Origin: Sphingomonas insulae
GTDB taxonomy: Bacteria > Pseudomonadota > Alphaproteobacteria > Sphingomonadales > Sphingomonadaceae
Length of the DNA: 64,000 nucleotides
Assembly: GCF_010450875.1 (NCBI RefSeq)
Contig: NZ_CP048422.1
Location: forward strand, 551,001-615,000
Direction: 5' to 3'
Shown: positions 35,694 to 44,802 of the stretch, in pieces
How the letters are laid out: each line of letters begins with the position of its first letter
How positions within the stretch are numbered: position 1 is the first letter of the stretch
The notes under the pieces: model-generated
Database searches by the model: none
Told to the model about the DNA's origin: nothing
What the model saw: the letters and a program-made list of their open reading frames with translations, nothing else
Translations under genes and position numbers: made by a program

Positions 35694-36395
35694 ATGCTCC
35701 GTATCCTGATCGCGCTCGCCCTGCTCTGTCCCGCCGTCGCATCGGCGGAGGAGCGCCGCGTCAACGTCGGCAGTTTCGAGAAACTGCGCGTCAGCGGTGC
35801 GTTCGACGTCACCGTGACCACCGGCGGATCGCCCGGCGCGACGGTGACGGGCGATCGCGCCGCGATCGGCGATATCGACCTGCATACCGAAGGTGCGACG
35901 TTGATCGTGCGGCGCAACCCCAACGGTCGCTGGAGCGAACAGGGGCAGGCCGCGACGACCCGGCCGGTCGCGATCGTGTTGACGACGCCACGGCTGGCGA
36001 GTGTAGCGGTGGTCGGCGGCAGCCGGATCGCGGTATCCCGGCTGGCGGCGCCGCGGATCGACCTGGCCGCGACCGGCGCCGGTGCGATCACGGTCGGCGC
36101 GGTGGAGGGCGATCAGCTCACCGCCCAGCTGATCGGCGAGGGCAAGATCAGCGTCGCCGGCAAGGCCGCCACCGCGCGATTGCTCGCCAACGGCGCGGGC
36201 ACGATCGACGCCGCCGGTCTGGAGGTCGGCGACCTTGCGGTACACCTGGACGGGCTGGGATCGGTCACGGCGCGTGCGCGCTACACTGCGCAGGTGTCGA
36301 ACACCGGCTTAGGGACGATAACCATCGCCGGCCGGCCGAAATGCCGCGTCACCGCCATCGCCGGCGCGCCGGTGACCTGCGGCGCGGCGCAATAG
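35694..36395 (+). CDS. Head GIN domain (DUF2807) protein 3
   Basis: A 233-residue secreted protein with a signal peptide (ILIALALLCPAVASAEE) and a DUF2807 domain beginning VGSFEKLRVSGAFDVTVTTG. It is more diverged than the two upstream paralogues: the GSG repeats are degenerate (VVGGSRIAV, ATGAGAITV, GEGKISV, GAGTIDA, GLGSVTA), and the C-terminal cysteine block reads AGAPVTCG. I take ATG 35694 as the start because the signal peptide begins there; the frame is open to 35658. It ends convergently with the DUF1489 gene, 13 bases away. Confidence 0.83.
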   Translation: MLRILIALALLCPAVASAEERRVNVGSFEKLRVSGAFDVTVTTGGSPGATVTGDRAAIGDIDLHTEGATLIVRRNPNGRWSEQGQAATTRPVAIVLTTPRLASVAVVGGSRIAVSRLAAPRIDLAATGAGAITVGAVEGDQLTAQLIGEGKISVAGKAATARLLANGAGTIDAAGLEVGDLAVHLDGLGSVTARARYTAQVSNTGLGTITIAGRPKCRVTAIAGAPVTCGAAQ

Positions 36396-36408
36396 CGATC
36401 GACGGGCG

Positions 36409-36822
36409 TCAGATCAGCGCGAGTTCCGCAAGCTTGCCCACGAGGGCCGGGGGCATGGCGGCGAGCCCGTCCACCTCGCCGCCGAGATCGGCGGGAGCGT
36501 CCGCGTCCTCGAGGTAGCGCCAGCCCTGATGCGCGCGCTTGGGGCGGGCCTGGACCAGCACCAGCAGCGGATCGATGTTGATCGCGACACGGCCGCCCTC
36601 CGCCTCCCCGAAGCCGAGGATGGGCGAGCGGGCCACCAACTGGTGCTTGAGGATCCAGAACAGCGACCCCTGCCCTGCCACTTCCTCATGCCGTTTCGGT
36701 AGATAGCGGGTGGTCAGGAACACCGGGCCATCGGCGGCGCGCAGGGTCAGTCGTTCGGCGAGATGTTCGACGCTGGTCGCGCCAAAGGCCACTTTCGTCA
36801 GGTGCAACGTCACCTGCCGCAT
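36409..36822 (-). CDS. DUF1489 family protein
   Basis: A 137-residue cytosolic protein of unknown function, restricted mainly to alphaproteobacteria. It starts MRQVTLHLTKVAFG, and contains LTTRYLPKRHEEV, GSLFWILKHQLVARSPILGF and a late FxxxxxGRVAINID-type block. The ATG at 36822 lies six bases past the mgtE stop, so the two genes are co-transcribed, an order also common in relatives. Nothing in the sequence points to an enzymatic activity. Confidence 0.88.
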   Translation of the reverse strand: MRQVTLHLTKVAFGATSVEHLAERLTLRAADGPVFLTTRYLPKRHEEVAGQGSLFWILKHQLVARSPILGFGEAEGGRVAINIDPLLVLVQARPKRAHQGWRYLEDADAPADLGGEVDGLAAMPPALVGKLAELALI

Positions 36823-36827
36823 GTGGG

Positions 36828-38231
36828 TCAGGCGTGCAGTCCCCACAAGGTCGCGAGGCCGAGGAACGAGAAGAAGCCCATCGTGTCGGTCAGCGTCGTC
36901 ACGAAAACGGCGGACGACACCGCCGGATCGATGTTCATCCTGTCGAGCGTCACCGGTACGAGCACGCCGCCCAATCCGGCGGTGATGTTGTTGGTGAACA
37001 TCGCCGTCCCGATCACCAGCGCCAGATCGGCGCGACCGAAGATCAGGAAGGTGCCGATCCCGATCAGCACCCCGAGCGCGGCGCCGTTGGCGCAGGCGAT
37101 CCGCAGTTCGCGCAGCACCATCCAGCGCGTGTTCGAATCGGTCAGCTGGTTGGTGGCGATGGCGCGGACGACCACCGCCAGCGTCTGCGTCCCCGCATTG
37201 CCGCCCATGCCGGACACGATCGGCATCAGGATGGCGAGCGTCGCGAAGCCGGCGATGGTGCTTTCGAACAGCCCGACCACCGACGAGGCGATCATCGCGG
37301 TGCCGAGGTTGACGACCAGCCACATCAGCCGCGTCCGCACGGTCAGGCGGATGGGTTCGTTGATGTCACCGTCGCCCGCGCCGGACAGCAGCAGCGTATC
37401 CTCGCCCGCCTCTTCCTGGATGATGTGGACGATGTCGTCGACGGTGATCATGCCGACCAGGCGATTGGCGGCATCCACCACCGCAGCGCTGATGAGCGCG
37501 TATTTCTGGAAGCGCAGCGCGACCTCTTCCTGGTCCATGTCGACCGGGATCAGGGTCTGTTCGCGCTTCATCACATCGCCGATCGCGATGCCGCGCGGGG
37601 TGCGCAGGATCCACGACAGCTGACAGGTGCCGACCGGGTGGTGGCCGGCGTCGACGACGAATATCTCCCAGAAATCGGTGGTGAGTTCCTCGTGATGGCG
37701 CATGAAGTCGATCACGTCGCCGACCGTCCAATGGTCCGGCACCGCGATCAGCTCGCGCTGCATCAGGCGGCCGGCGGATTCCTCGGGATAGGACAGCGCC
37801 TCTTCGATCGCGGCGCGATCGTCGGGGTCGAGCGCGCGCAGCACGGCCCGCTGGTCCGCTTCCTCCATATCCTCGATGATGGCGACGGCGTCGTCGGTAT
37901 CGAGTTCGGAGGCGAGGTCGGCGACCTGCGTCGGGGTCAGCGCATCGATGAGGTCTTCGCGAACATAATCGTTCATCTCGGCGAAGACATCGCCGTCGAG
38001 CAGGTCCTTCAGCGCCTTGGCAAGCGGCCCGCGATCCTCGTGCGGGGTCAGTTCGAACAGATCGGCGATGTCGGCGGGGTGCAGCGGTTCGACCAGCGCA
38101 CGTGCCGCCTCGTCGTTGCCGTCCTCGACCGCGTCGAGCACCGCGCGGACGAATTCGGGCCGCAGCCGGTCGTCCTCGTCCAGCTCGTCCTGTTCGTTGG
38201 CGGGCGCGTCGGGAAGCTCGGTCTCGCTCAT
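36828..38231 (-). CDS. mgtE: Magnesium transporter MgtE
   Basis: A 467-residue Mg2+ channel. An acidic N-terminal MgtE_N domain (residues about 20-135, LHPADIADLFELTP) is followed by two CBS domains (about 135-265) that act as the Mg2+ sensor. Five transmembrane helices with the signatures PIVSGMGGNAGTQTLAV and MFTNNITAGLG complete the protein. I place the start at ATG 38231 (MSETELPDAP), preceded by a GGAGCAG site; the open frame continues 18 residues further without family sequence. The DUF1489 gene follows directly. No M-box riboswitch is visible upstream. Confidence 0.94.
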   Translation of the reverse strand: MSETELPDAPANEQDELDEDDRLRPEFVRAVLDAVEDGNDEAARALVEPLHPADIADLFELTPHEDRGPLAKALKDLLDGDVFAEMNDYVREDLIDALTPTQVADLASELDTDDAVAIIEDMEEADQRAVLRALDPDDRAAIEEALSYPEESAGRLMQRELIAVPDHWTVGDVIDFMRHHEELTTDFWEIFVVDAGHHPVGTCQLSWILRTPRGIAIGDVMKREQTLIPVDMDQEEVALRFQKYALISAAVVDAANRLVGMITVDDIVHIIQEEAGEDTLLLSGAGDGDINEPIRLTVRTRLMWLVVNLGTAMIASSVVGLFESTIAGFATLAILMPIVSGMGGNAGTQTLAVVVRAIATNQLTDSNTRWMVLRELRIACANGAALGVLIGIGTFLIFGRADLALVIGTAMFTNNITAGLGGVLVPVTLDRMNIDPAVSSAVFVTTLTDTMGFFSFLGLATLWGLHA

Positions 38232-38359
38232 CGCTGCTCCTTCCCGGTATGGCGTTCGAACGGCGCGTCTACCGCGCTGCGGCACGATTGGCCACCCTCG
38301 TGCATTTGCCCTTCTGCCCGACCGACACTAACTGCGCATCAACCACAAAAGGACAGAGC

Positions 38360-38818
38360 ATGGCCGATACCTTCAAAACCCTCACGCTGACGCTGGACGA
38401 CGGCGATGTCGTCATCAAGCTACGCGACGACCTGGCGCCGAACCACGTCGCACGCATCGCCGAGCTTGCCAACGAGGGCTTTTACGACGGCGTTCCCTTC
38501 CACCGCGTGATCCCCGGCTTCATGGCACAGGGCGGCGATGGCGGCCGCGGCGATGGCACGGGCGGGTCGAGCAAGCCCAACCTGACGCAGGAATTCAGCA
38601 AGGAGCCGCACGTGCGCGGCATCTGTTCGATGGCGCGTACCAGCGATCCCAATTCGGCGAACAGCCAGTTCTTCATCGTGTTCGACGATGCGCGCTTCCT
38701 CGACAACCAATATACCGTGTGGGGCGAAGTGACGTCGGGCATGGAGCTGATCGACGCACTGCCCAAGGGCGAGCCGCCGCGCAGCCCGGGCAAGATCGTC
38801 AAGGCGAAGGCGGAATAA
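38360..38818 (+). CDS. Peptidyl-prolyl cis-trans isomerase, cyclophilin type
   Basis: A 152-residue single-domain cyclophilin that speeds proline isomerisation during folding. The catalytic region VPFHRVIPGFMAQGGD (about residues 45-60) contains the active-site Arg, and ANSQFFIVF and VWGEVTSGMELID are the other conserved blocks. There is no signal peptide, so it is cytosolic like PpiB. AAAAGGA lies seven bases before the ATG at 38360. It is followed by a perfect 13-base hairpin and then by the convergent LysR gene. Confidence 0.92.
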   Translation: MADTFKTLTLTLDDGDVVIKLRDDLAPNHVARIAELANEGFYDGVPFHRVIPGFMAQGGDGGRGDGTGGSSKPNLTQEFSKEPHVRGICSMARTSDPNSANSQFFIVFDDARFLDNQYTVWGEVTSGMELIDALPKGEPPRSPGKIVKAKAE

Positions 38819-38830
38819 TCGCCTGGACTT

Positions 38831-38860
38831 CCGTCATCCCGGCTTTCGCCGGGATGACGG
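38831..38860. repeat. REP-like palindrome between convergent genes
   Basis: CCGTCATCCCGGC (38831-38843) and GCCGGGATGACGG (38848-38860) form a perfect 13-base stem with a TTTC loop. It probably ends transcripts from both the cyclophilin and the LysR gene. Its core is the same as palindromes in the 15.1-15.7 kb cassette and near 47243. Confidence 0.8.
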
Positions 38861-38871
38861 GGCAGGCGACG

Positions 38872-39762
38872 TCACACCTCGCCCAATGTCTTGATCAGCC
38901 AGTCGTGGAACATCCGCACCGGGCGTTGCTGTAGTGCCCGCGGGCGGCAGACGAACCAATAGCTGTACGGGCTTTCCACGACGATATCGAACAGGCGCAC
39001 CAGCCGCGGGTCGCGAGCGTCTTGGAAATGGCTTTCGTGCATGAAGGCGACGCCGATGCCCTGCGCCGCAGCCTCCAGCATCAGCGCACCCGAATCGAAA
39101 TAGTCTATCGCCAGCGGCTCGATCGATGGATCGATTCCCGCCGCGTCGCGCCACGCCGTAAAATTGTCGGGCATCTCGCGATGGATCAGCGCGGTGAGGC
39201 CGGCGAGCTGTTCGGGCCGGGTGACCGGGTCCGGCCCGTCGAGCAGCGTCTTCGCACCGATCACATAGACCGAATTGCGATCGAGCCGCTTGGCGTACAG
39301 CGACGGCTCGATCTCGCGCGACAGGGCGATCACCGCATCCAGCCCCTCGCCCAATCGCGCGACGCCATGGCCGGCGGTGTCTATGTCCAGGTGTAGTTCT
39401 GGATGCGTACTGCGCAATTCGCCCAAACGTGGAAACAGGCGCTGCGAGGCGAACAATGGCAGGATGCCGAGCCGCAGGCGCAGCACGTCGATGGTGCCGG
39501 TCATCGCCTCCACCGCGTCGGACAGGCTGTCGAGCACCGGCGCGATCTGCGCCAGCAGGCGTTCGCCGTCGCTGTTGAGCACCATCGCCTGGTGCCGGCG
39601 TTCGAACAGCGGACGGTCGATGAAGCGTTCGAGGGCCTGGACGCGGCGGCTGAGCGCGGGGGCCGACAGCGCCAGTTCGGTGGCGGCGGCCTTCACCGAT
39701 CCCAGCCGGGCCACCTGTACGAAGGCTTCGATCGCGCCCAGCGGCGGCAGCCTGCGCATCAC
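38872..39762 (-). CDS. LysR family transcriptional regulator (GcvA-like)
   Basis: A 296-residue LysR-type regulator. The winged-helix DNA-binding domain is at residues 6-64 (LPPLGAIEAFVQVARLGSVK, then ALSRRVQALERFIDRPLF). The effector domain follows, with the GcvA-group end VESPYSYWFVCRP. Members of this subgroup often regulate amino-acid or beta-lactamase genes. It is divergent from the CDC48 gene over a 253-base region, so that gene or a transcript in the gap is a candidate target. The effector is unknown. Confidence 0.9.
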   Translation of the reverse strand: MMRRLPPLGAIEAFVQVARLGSVKAAATELALSAPALSRRVQALERFIDRPLFERRHQAMVLNSDGERLLAQIAPVLDSLSDAVEAMTGTIDVLRLRLGILPLFASQRLFPRLGELRSTHPELHLDIDTAGHGVARLGEGLDAVIALSREIEPSLYAKRLDRNSVYVIGAKTLLDGPDPVTRPEQLAGLTALIHREMPDNFTAWRDAAGIDPSIEPLAIDYFDSGALMLEAAAQGIGVAFMHESHFQDARDPRLVRLFDIVVESPYSYWFVCRPRALQQRPVRMFHDWLIKTLGEV

Positions 39763-39897
39763 TCTCCTCCTCGTCCCTCTTGCGGGCTAGCGAATGCAAC
39801 TTCTGCAATCGTACTGCATCTTTTCGCACTTGCAACATAAAGCTGCCGACGACAAAAAGTCCGTGCCTTTCAGGCATCCTCTCCTAAAACTTTCACG

Positions 39898-39929
39898 GGC
39901 CGGCGCATCATGCACCGGCCCTTTTTTTG
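39898..39929 (+). terminator. Strong intrinsic terminator in the CDC48 upstream region
   Basis: GGGCCGG (39898-39904) and CCGGCCC (39916-39922) form the stem base. An inner GCA/TGC pair sits above a C-A mismatch with a TCA loop, and seven T follow (39923-39929). No + strand gene lies upstream, so it must end a short transcript starting in the LysR-CDC48 gap, either a leader or a small RNA. Confidence 0.85.
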
Positions 39930-40015
39930 CGCCGGCCGATCGCCGCGCGCCATGGCACAGCCGGAACCCGCTCCCTATCTCGCGCGCTTCGAAGGACCTT
40001 CGAGGAACGAATTTG

Positions 40016-42307
40016 ATGGCCGACAGCGACACCCCTACCCGCAAGATCCAGGTGGCGAACAGCCGTCCGGAGGATTCCGGCCGGGGCCTCGCCCACCTGC
40101 CGCGCAGCCTTATGGCGGCGCTGGGCGTGGGCGAGGGCGACGTGATCGAGATCGTCGGCAAGCAGTCGACGCCGGCGCGCTGCGTCGGCCCCTATCCCGA
40201 GGACGAGGGCATCGAGGTGCTGCGCATCGACGGCCTGCAACGCGCCAATGCCGGCGTCGGCGCAGGCGATTTCGTCGAGGTGCGCGCGGTGGAATCGAAG
40301 CCGGCGACCCGCGTGGTGTTCGCCCCGGCACAGGCCAACCTGCGCCTGCAGGGCCAGCCGCAGGCGTTGAAGCGCACCTTTTTCGGGCGGCCGCTGTGCC
40401 AGGGCGACGTGGTCGCGACGGCGGGGCACCAGCGCGTCGGCAACATGCCGCCGGGCATCCAGCAGTTCATGAACGCACCCGCCTATGCCTTGCAGGAGAT
40501 CCGCCTGGCGGTGGTGTCGGCGAGCCCCAAGGGCATCGTGCATATCGACGAGAATACCGAGATCGAGCTGCGCCCGGAATATGAAGAGCCGACGCAGCGG
40601 CGCGCCGACGTCACCTATGACGATATCGGCGGCATGGCGCAGACGATCGACCAGCTGCGCGAGATGGTGGAGCTGCCGCTGCGCTATCCCGAACTGTTCC
40701 AGCGGCTGGGCGTCGATCCGCCCAAGGGGCTGCTGCTCTATGGCCCGCCCGGCACCGGCAAGACGCGGCTTGCGCGCGCGGTCGCGAACGAAAGCGATGC
40801 ATCGTTCTTCCTCATCAACGGGCCGGAGATCATGGGATCGGCCTATGGCGAATCCGAAGGGCGGCTGCGCGAGATCTTCGAGGAGGCGGCCAAGTCGGCG
40901 CCGTCGATCGTGTTCATCGACGAGATCGATTCGATCGCGCCCAAGCGCGGCAACGTGCAGGGCGAGGCGGAGAAGCGCGTCGTCGCGCAGCTGCTGACGC
41001 TGATGGACGGCCTGGAATCGCGCGCCAATCTGGTGGTGATCGCGGCGACCAACCGGCCCGAGGCGATCGACGAGGCGCTGCGCCGGCCGGGCCGGTTCGA
41101 CCGCGAGATCGTCGTCGGCGTCCCGGACGAGCGCGGGCGTCGCGAGATCCTGGGCATCCACACCCGTGGCATGCCGCTGGGCGACAAGGTCGACCTCGCC
41201 GAACTGGCGCGCACGACCTACGGCTTCGTCGGCGCCGACCTCGCCGCGCTGACCCGCGAGGCGGCGATCGAGGCGGTGCGGCGGATCATGCCGCGCCTCA
41301 ACCTGGAGGAGCGGACGATCCCGCCCGAGGTGCTCGAGGAATTGTCGGTGACGCGCGAGGATTTCCTGGGGGCGTTGAAGCGCGTCCAGCCGAGCGCGAT
41401 GCGCGAGGTGATGGTCGAAGCGCCGCGCGTGCGCTGGGACGATGTCGGCGGTCTCGATGCCGCGCAGAACCGGTTGAAGGAAGGCGTCGAATTGCCGCTG
41501 AAGGACCCGGATGCGTTCCGGCGGCTCGGCATCCGGCCGGCCAAGGGCTTTCTGCTGTACGGCCCGCCCGGCACCGGCAAGACCTTGTTGGCGAAAGCAG
41601 TGGCGCGCGAGGCGGAGGCGAACTTCATCGCGACCAAATCGTCCGACCTGCTGAGCAAATGGTATGGCGAGAGCGAGCAGCAGATCACCCGCCTGTTCCA
41701 GCGCGCGCGTCAGGTGGCGCCATGCGTCATCTTCATCGACGAACTCGATTCGCTGGTGCCGGCGCGCGGGTCCGGCGCGGGCGAGCCGCAGGTGACCGAG
41801 CGGGTGGTCAACACCATCCTGGCCGAGATGGACGGGCTGGAGGAATTGCAGTCGGTCGTGGTGATCGGCGCGACCAACCGGCCCAACCTGATCGACCCGG
41901 CGCTGTTGCGGCCGGGGCGGTTCGACGAGCTGGTCTACGTCGGCGTGCCCAATACCGAGGGGCGGCGACGCATCCTTGCGATCCAGACGCAGAAGATGCC
42001 GCTGGCGGCGGATGTCGACCTGGACGAGGTGGCGCGGCAGACCGATCGCTTCACCGGTGCAGACCTGGAGGATGTCGTCCGTCGGGCGGGGCTGGTGGCG
42101 CTGCGCCGTTCGCTGCAATCGGCCGAGGTGACGATGGCCGATTTCGAGGAGGCTCTGACCGAATCGCGGGCGAGCGTGACGCCGGAGATGGAGAAGGACT
42201 ACGAACAGATCGCCGCACGGCTGAAGCAGGATGCGGCGGCGATCCAGCCGCTGGGGTTCATTTCGCCGGGGCAGTTGCAGAGCCGCGGCAGCAAGGCCGA
42301 CGTCTGA
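40016..42307 (+). CDS. CDC48/p97-type AAA ATPase
   Basis: A 763-residue bacterial homologue of CDC48/VCP, a hexameric unfoldase that extracts proteins from complexes and membranes. An N-domain (residues 1-190, double-psi barrel with [19 protein letters not shown]) is followed by two AAA modules. The Walker A sites are GPPGTGKT at about 243-250 and again at about 519-526, with Walker [11 protein letters not shown] and [10 protein letters not shown]. Both modules keep the second region of homology ([18 protein letters not shown]) with arginine fingers. I start it at ATG 40016 (GAGGAACGA upstream); the frame is open to 39794 without family sequence. No obvious adaptor is adjacent. Confidence 0.93.
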   Translation: MADSDTPTRKIQVANSRPEDSGRGLAHLPRSLMAALGVGEGDVIEIVGKQSTPARCVGPYPEDEGIEVLRIDGLQRANAGVGAGDFVEVRAVESKPATRVVFAPAQANLRLQGQPQALKRTFFGRPLCQGDVVATAGHQRVGNMPPGIQQFMNAPAYALQEIRLAVVSASPKGIVHIDENTEIELRPEYEEPTQRRADVTYDDIGGMAQTIDQLREMVELPLRYPELFQRLGVDPPKGLLLYGPPGTGKTRLARAVANESDASFFLINGPEIMGSAYGESEGRLREIFEEAAKSAPSIVFIDEIDSIAPKRGNVQGEAEKRVVAQLLTLMDGLESRANLVVIAATNRPEAIDEALRRPGRFDREIVVGVPDERGRREILGIHTRGMPLGDKVDLAELARTTYGFVGADLAALTREAAIEAVRRIMPRLNLEERTIPPEVLEELSVTREDFLGALKRVQPSAMREVMVEAPRVRWDDVGGLDAAQNRLKEGVELPLKDPDAFRRLGIRPAKGFLLYGPPGTGKTLLAKAVAREAEANFIATKSSDLLSKWYGESEQQITRLFQRARQVAPCVIFIDELDSLVPARGSGAGEPQVTERVVNTILAEMDGLEELQSVVVIGATNRPNLIDPALLRPGRFDELVYVGVPNTEGRRRILAIQTQKMPLAADVDLDEVARQTDRFTGADLEDVVRRAGLVALRRSLQSAEVTMADFEEALTESRASVTPEMEKDYEQIAARLKQDAAAIQPLGFISPGQLQSRGSKADV

Positions 42308-42311
42308 ACGC

Positions 42312-43601
42312 CTATCGTTCCTTCAGCGCCATCCACGCATAGCCCAGTAGCAGCACCAGCGCGGCCGCCGCCGTCAGATACGGCAGCGGCCGCGCGATTT
42401 CGTACAGGCCGACGCCGATCGACGGGCCGAGCACGAAGCTGGCGCCGTTGACGCTGGTCACCTTGCCGGCGACCGATCCCTGTGCCGCCGGCCCGACGGC
42501 GAGGCTGGAGCCGGCGGTGAATCCCGGACGGGTGAAGCCGAAGCCGAGGTTGGCGAGCGCATAAGCGGTGGCGATGCCGTAGAGCGAGGTGGCGAGCCCG
42601 GTCATCGCGACGCCCGCGGCGGCCAGCACCAGCCCGGCGAGCACCAGCCGGCGCGGCGACAGTCCGAGGAGCGGAATGACGCCCCATTGCACCAGCAACG
42701 CCGCCCCCGCCCCCATCATCAGCACGATGCCGGTCGGTTGCAGCGCCAGCGCCGGGGCGATGTTCAGCCGGTCGATGACGAGGAAGCCGATCGCCTGGCT
42801 GGTCATCGCCTGCGCATGCCCCATCACCAGCCCGGCGATCATCCAGGCGCGTACGCGGCGGTCGAGATAGCCGACATGTTCGACGTGCGGCTGGGTCGCC
42901 GCAGTGACGCTGGCGCCGGTCGGCGCACCGCCGATCGAGGGATAGGCGGAGGAGGCGCCATGTTCTGCATGCGGTGCCGACCGGTCGTCGGGCAGCATCG
43001 TGCGCACCGTGACCCAGACGCCGACGCCGAACAGCGCGAAGACGAAGGCCGGGCCGGCGAGCCCGACCTCGACCCCGCCGATGCGGCCGAGCAGCAGATA
43101 GGGCGCCACCGCCGGCCCCAGGATCGTGCCGAGGCCGAAGGCGCTCGCCAGCAGGGTCAGCGCCTTCGTGCGTTCCTCGCGGCTGGTTTCGCCGGCGACC
43201 AGCGCCTGTACCGCCGGCGGCGCGGCGGAGCCGAAGGTGCCGTAGATCAGCCGCCCGGCGATGAAGAGGCCGAAGGCGGCGGTGCCGCCGATCCAGCCGT
43301 TGATACCGGCGGCGAGGAACAGCCCGCACAGGCTGAGCGACACCGAGAACCCGCCGACGCCGAGCAGGATCATCGCGCGCCGGCCGTGCCGGTCGGACCG
43401 GTTCGCCCAGAACGGCGCGGCGAGCACCCACAGGAGTGCCGATACCGAGAACGCCGCCGCCACCGCGCGATCCGCCACGCCCAGCGACCGCCCGAGCGCG
43501 GGCAGGATCGATTGCAAGGCGGTGTTGCCGGCGGCGATCGTCAGCATGACGAGGAACATCAGCGCGAAACGGCGATCGATCGGTGCGCGTGCCGTCGTCA
43601 T
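42312..43601 (-). CDS. MFS transporter (TetA-like drug/metabolite efflux)
   Basis: A 429-residue major facilitator superfamily permease with about twelve hydrophobic segments. The motif A-like loop WANRSDRHGRRAMILLG (residues about 65-81) joins helices 2 and 3, and the motif C region in helix 5 reads LLASAFGLGTILGPAVAPYLL. Similarity is to the TetA/multidrug group; the substrate is unknown. The central loop is long and carries several His residues. ATG 43601 overlaps the stop of the upstream monooxygenase-fold gene by ATGA, so the pair is an operon. It ends five bases from the convergent CDC48 gene. Confidence 0.88.
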   Translation of the reverse strand: MTTARAPIDRRFALMFLVMLTIAAGNTALQSILPALGRSLGVADRAVAAAFSVSALLWVLAAPFWANRSDRHGRRAMILLGVGGFSVSLSLCGLFLAAGINGWIGGTAAFGLFIAGRLIYGTFGSAAPPAVQALVAGETSREERTKALTLLASAFGLGTILGPAVAPYLLLGRIGGVEVGLAGPAFVFALFGVGVWVTVRTMLPDDRSAPHAEHGASSAYPSIGGAPTGASVTAATQPHVEHVGYLDRRVRAWMIAGLVMGHAQAMTSQAIGFLVIDRLNIAPALALQPTGIVLMMGAGAALLVQWGVIPLLGLSPRRLVLAGLVLAAAGVAMTGLATSLYGIATAYALANLGFGFTRPGFTAGSSLAVGPAAQGSVAGKVTSVNGASFVLGPSIGVGLYEIARPLPYLTAAAALVLLLGYAWMALKER

Positions 43602-43921
43602 GGCCGGGTCCAGCCATAAGCGCGGGCGACGGTGCATATCGTGACGCGATAGTCGTCGTACCAGACCGCCCGCCCCCGCTCGCGGATGGCGGCATGGTCG
43701 GGATGATCGCGCCAGCCGATCGCCGCCGCCTCGTTCGCCCAATAGCTGATCGTGATCCCCGCGCCGTCCGCGCCGCGTGCGCTGTCGATGCCGCGATAGC
43801 CGGGCTGGACCGCCGCGAGTGCGTCCATAATGCGCGCCGCGGCGTCGTAGCCGGCCGCATCCGCAGTGGTGCGCGTCGAACAAAAGATCACCGCCACCTC
43901 GCCGATCCGTCGCTGCTCCAT
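43598..43921 (-). CDS. Antibiotic biosynthesis monooxygenase-fold protein
   Basis: A 107-residue protein of the dimeric alpha-beta barrel (ABM) superfamily. The small domain starts VAVIFCSTRTTADAAGY and includes PGYRGIDSARGADGAGITISYW, a segment common in proteins annotated as heme-degrading or quinone monooxygenases, and HPDHAAIRERGRAVWYDDY. No cofactor motif fixes the substrate. It starts at ATG 43921 and overlaps the MFS gene by four bases, so it may help process whatever the permease handles. Confidence 0.78.
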   Translation of the reverse strand: MEQRRIGEVAVIFCSTRTTADAAGYDAAARIMDALAAVQPGYRGIDSARGADGAGITISYWANEAAAIGWRDHPDHAAIRERGRAVWYDDYRVTICTVARAYGWTRP

Positions 43922-44101
43922 GCCGATCCCCTCTCTCAACCTCCTCCTACGCCGCCCGCCCCGCAGGGCAAGCACGCCCGTGCTGCGGCAAACCGCACGG
44001 GTTTACGCAACTGCACGTCTTGAAACGCGTTCGGGAAACGTGGCACGGGGATGTCATCCGCGTGTTCGCGCGGCACGACCACGCGAGACGACAGGATTCC
44101 G

Positions 44102-44713
44102 ATGCCCAGTTCGACCACCGCCGCCCGGCGCCGTACCCGTCCTGCCGGCGTGCCGAGCCCGGTCGCGATGTTCTTTCAGGGGTTCCTGAAGCACCCGGTG
44201 ATGGTGGGTTCGATCATCCCGTCGTCCGACAAGCTGATCCGCAAGATGCTGGGCCCGGTCGATTGGGGCGCATGCAAGCTGTTCGTCGAATACGGCCCCG
44301 GCGTCGGCACCTTCTGCCGCCCGATCCTGGAGCGGATGGCGCCCGATGCGACGCTGATCGCGATCGACACCAACGCCGATTTCATCCGCTACCTCGACCA
44401 TACCATCACCGATTCGCGCTTCGTCGCGGTCGAGGGATCGGCGGCGGACGTCGAGCGGATCGTGCGCGAACACGGTCACGACCATGCCGATTACGTGCTG
44501 TCGGGCCTGCCGTTTTCGACGCTGCCGGACGGCGTCGGCCCGACGATCGCGGCAGCGACGCATCGGGTCATCCGCACCGGCGGCGCCTTTCTGGTCTATC
44601 AATTCTCGCCCAAGGTGAAGAATTTCCTGACGCCGCACTTCGACACGATCGATCATGACATGGAGTGGTGGAACGTGCCGCCCGCGCAATTGTACTGGGC
44701 GTGGAAGGATTGA
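44102..44713 (+). CDS. SAM-dependent methyltransferase (COG3963 type)
   Basis: A 203-residue class I methyltransferase. The recognisable start is FFQGFLKHPVMVGSIIPSS, followed by motif I FVEYGPGVGTF with the SAM-binding glycines (residues about 62-72), the acidic loop LIAIDTNADFI and a motif IV DYVLSGLPFSTLP. COG3963 members are called phospholipid N-methyltransferases, and related proteins resemble KsgA-type enzymes. The substrate is not settled by sequence. It stands alone between the ABM gene (divergent, 180-base gap) and the MarR gene. Confidence 0.8.
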   Translation: MPSSTTAARRRTRPAGVPSPVAMFFQGFLKHPVMVGSIIPSSDKLIRKMLGPVDWGACKLFVEYGPGVGTFCRPILERMAPDATLIAIDTNADFIRYLDHTITDSRFVAVEGSAADVERIVREHGHDHADYVLSGLPFSTLPDGVGPTIAAATHRVIRTGGAFLVYQFSPKVKNFLTPHFDTIDHDMEWWNVPPAQLYWAWKD

Positions 44714-44802
44714 TCGCCAACGTGCCGTAATGCGACATTTTAGGTCGCCATCGAGGCAAACAGCGCTTTTCATTTATCTGAGGTTAAGCTAACGCGTCCG
44801 TT

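Noticed and set aside
38232..38340. M-box Mg2+ riboswitch upstream of mgtE
   Set aside because: The gap to the divergent cyclophilin gene is short and shows no long conserved leader.
39908..42118. Open frame of over 700 codons opposite the CDC48 gene
   Set aside because: Shadow frame rich in Arg, His and Gln; both Walker motifs are on the + strand.
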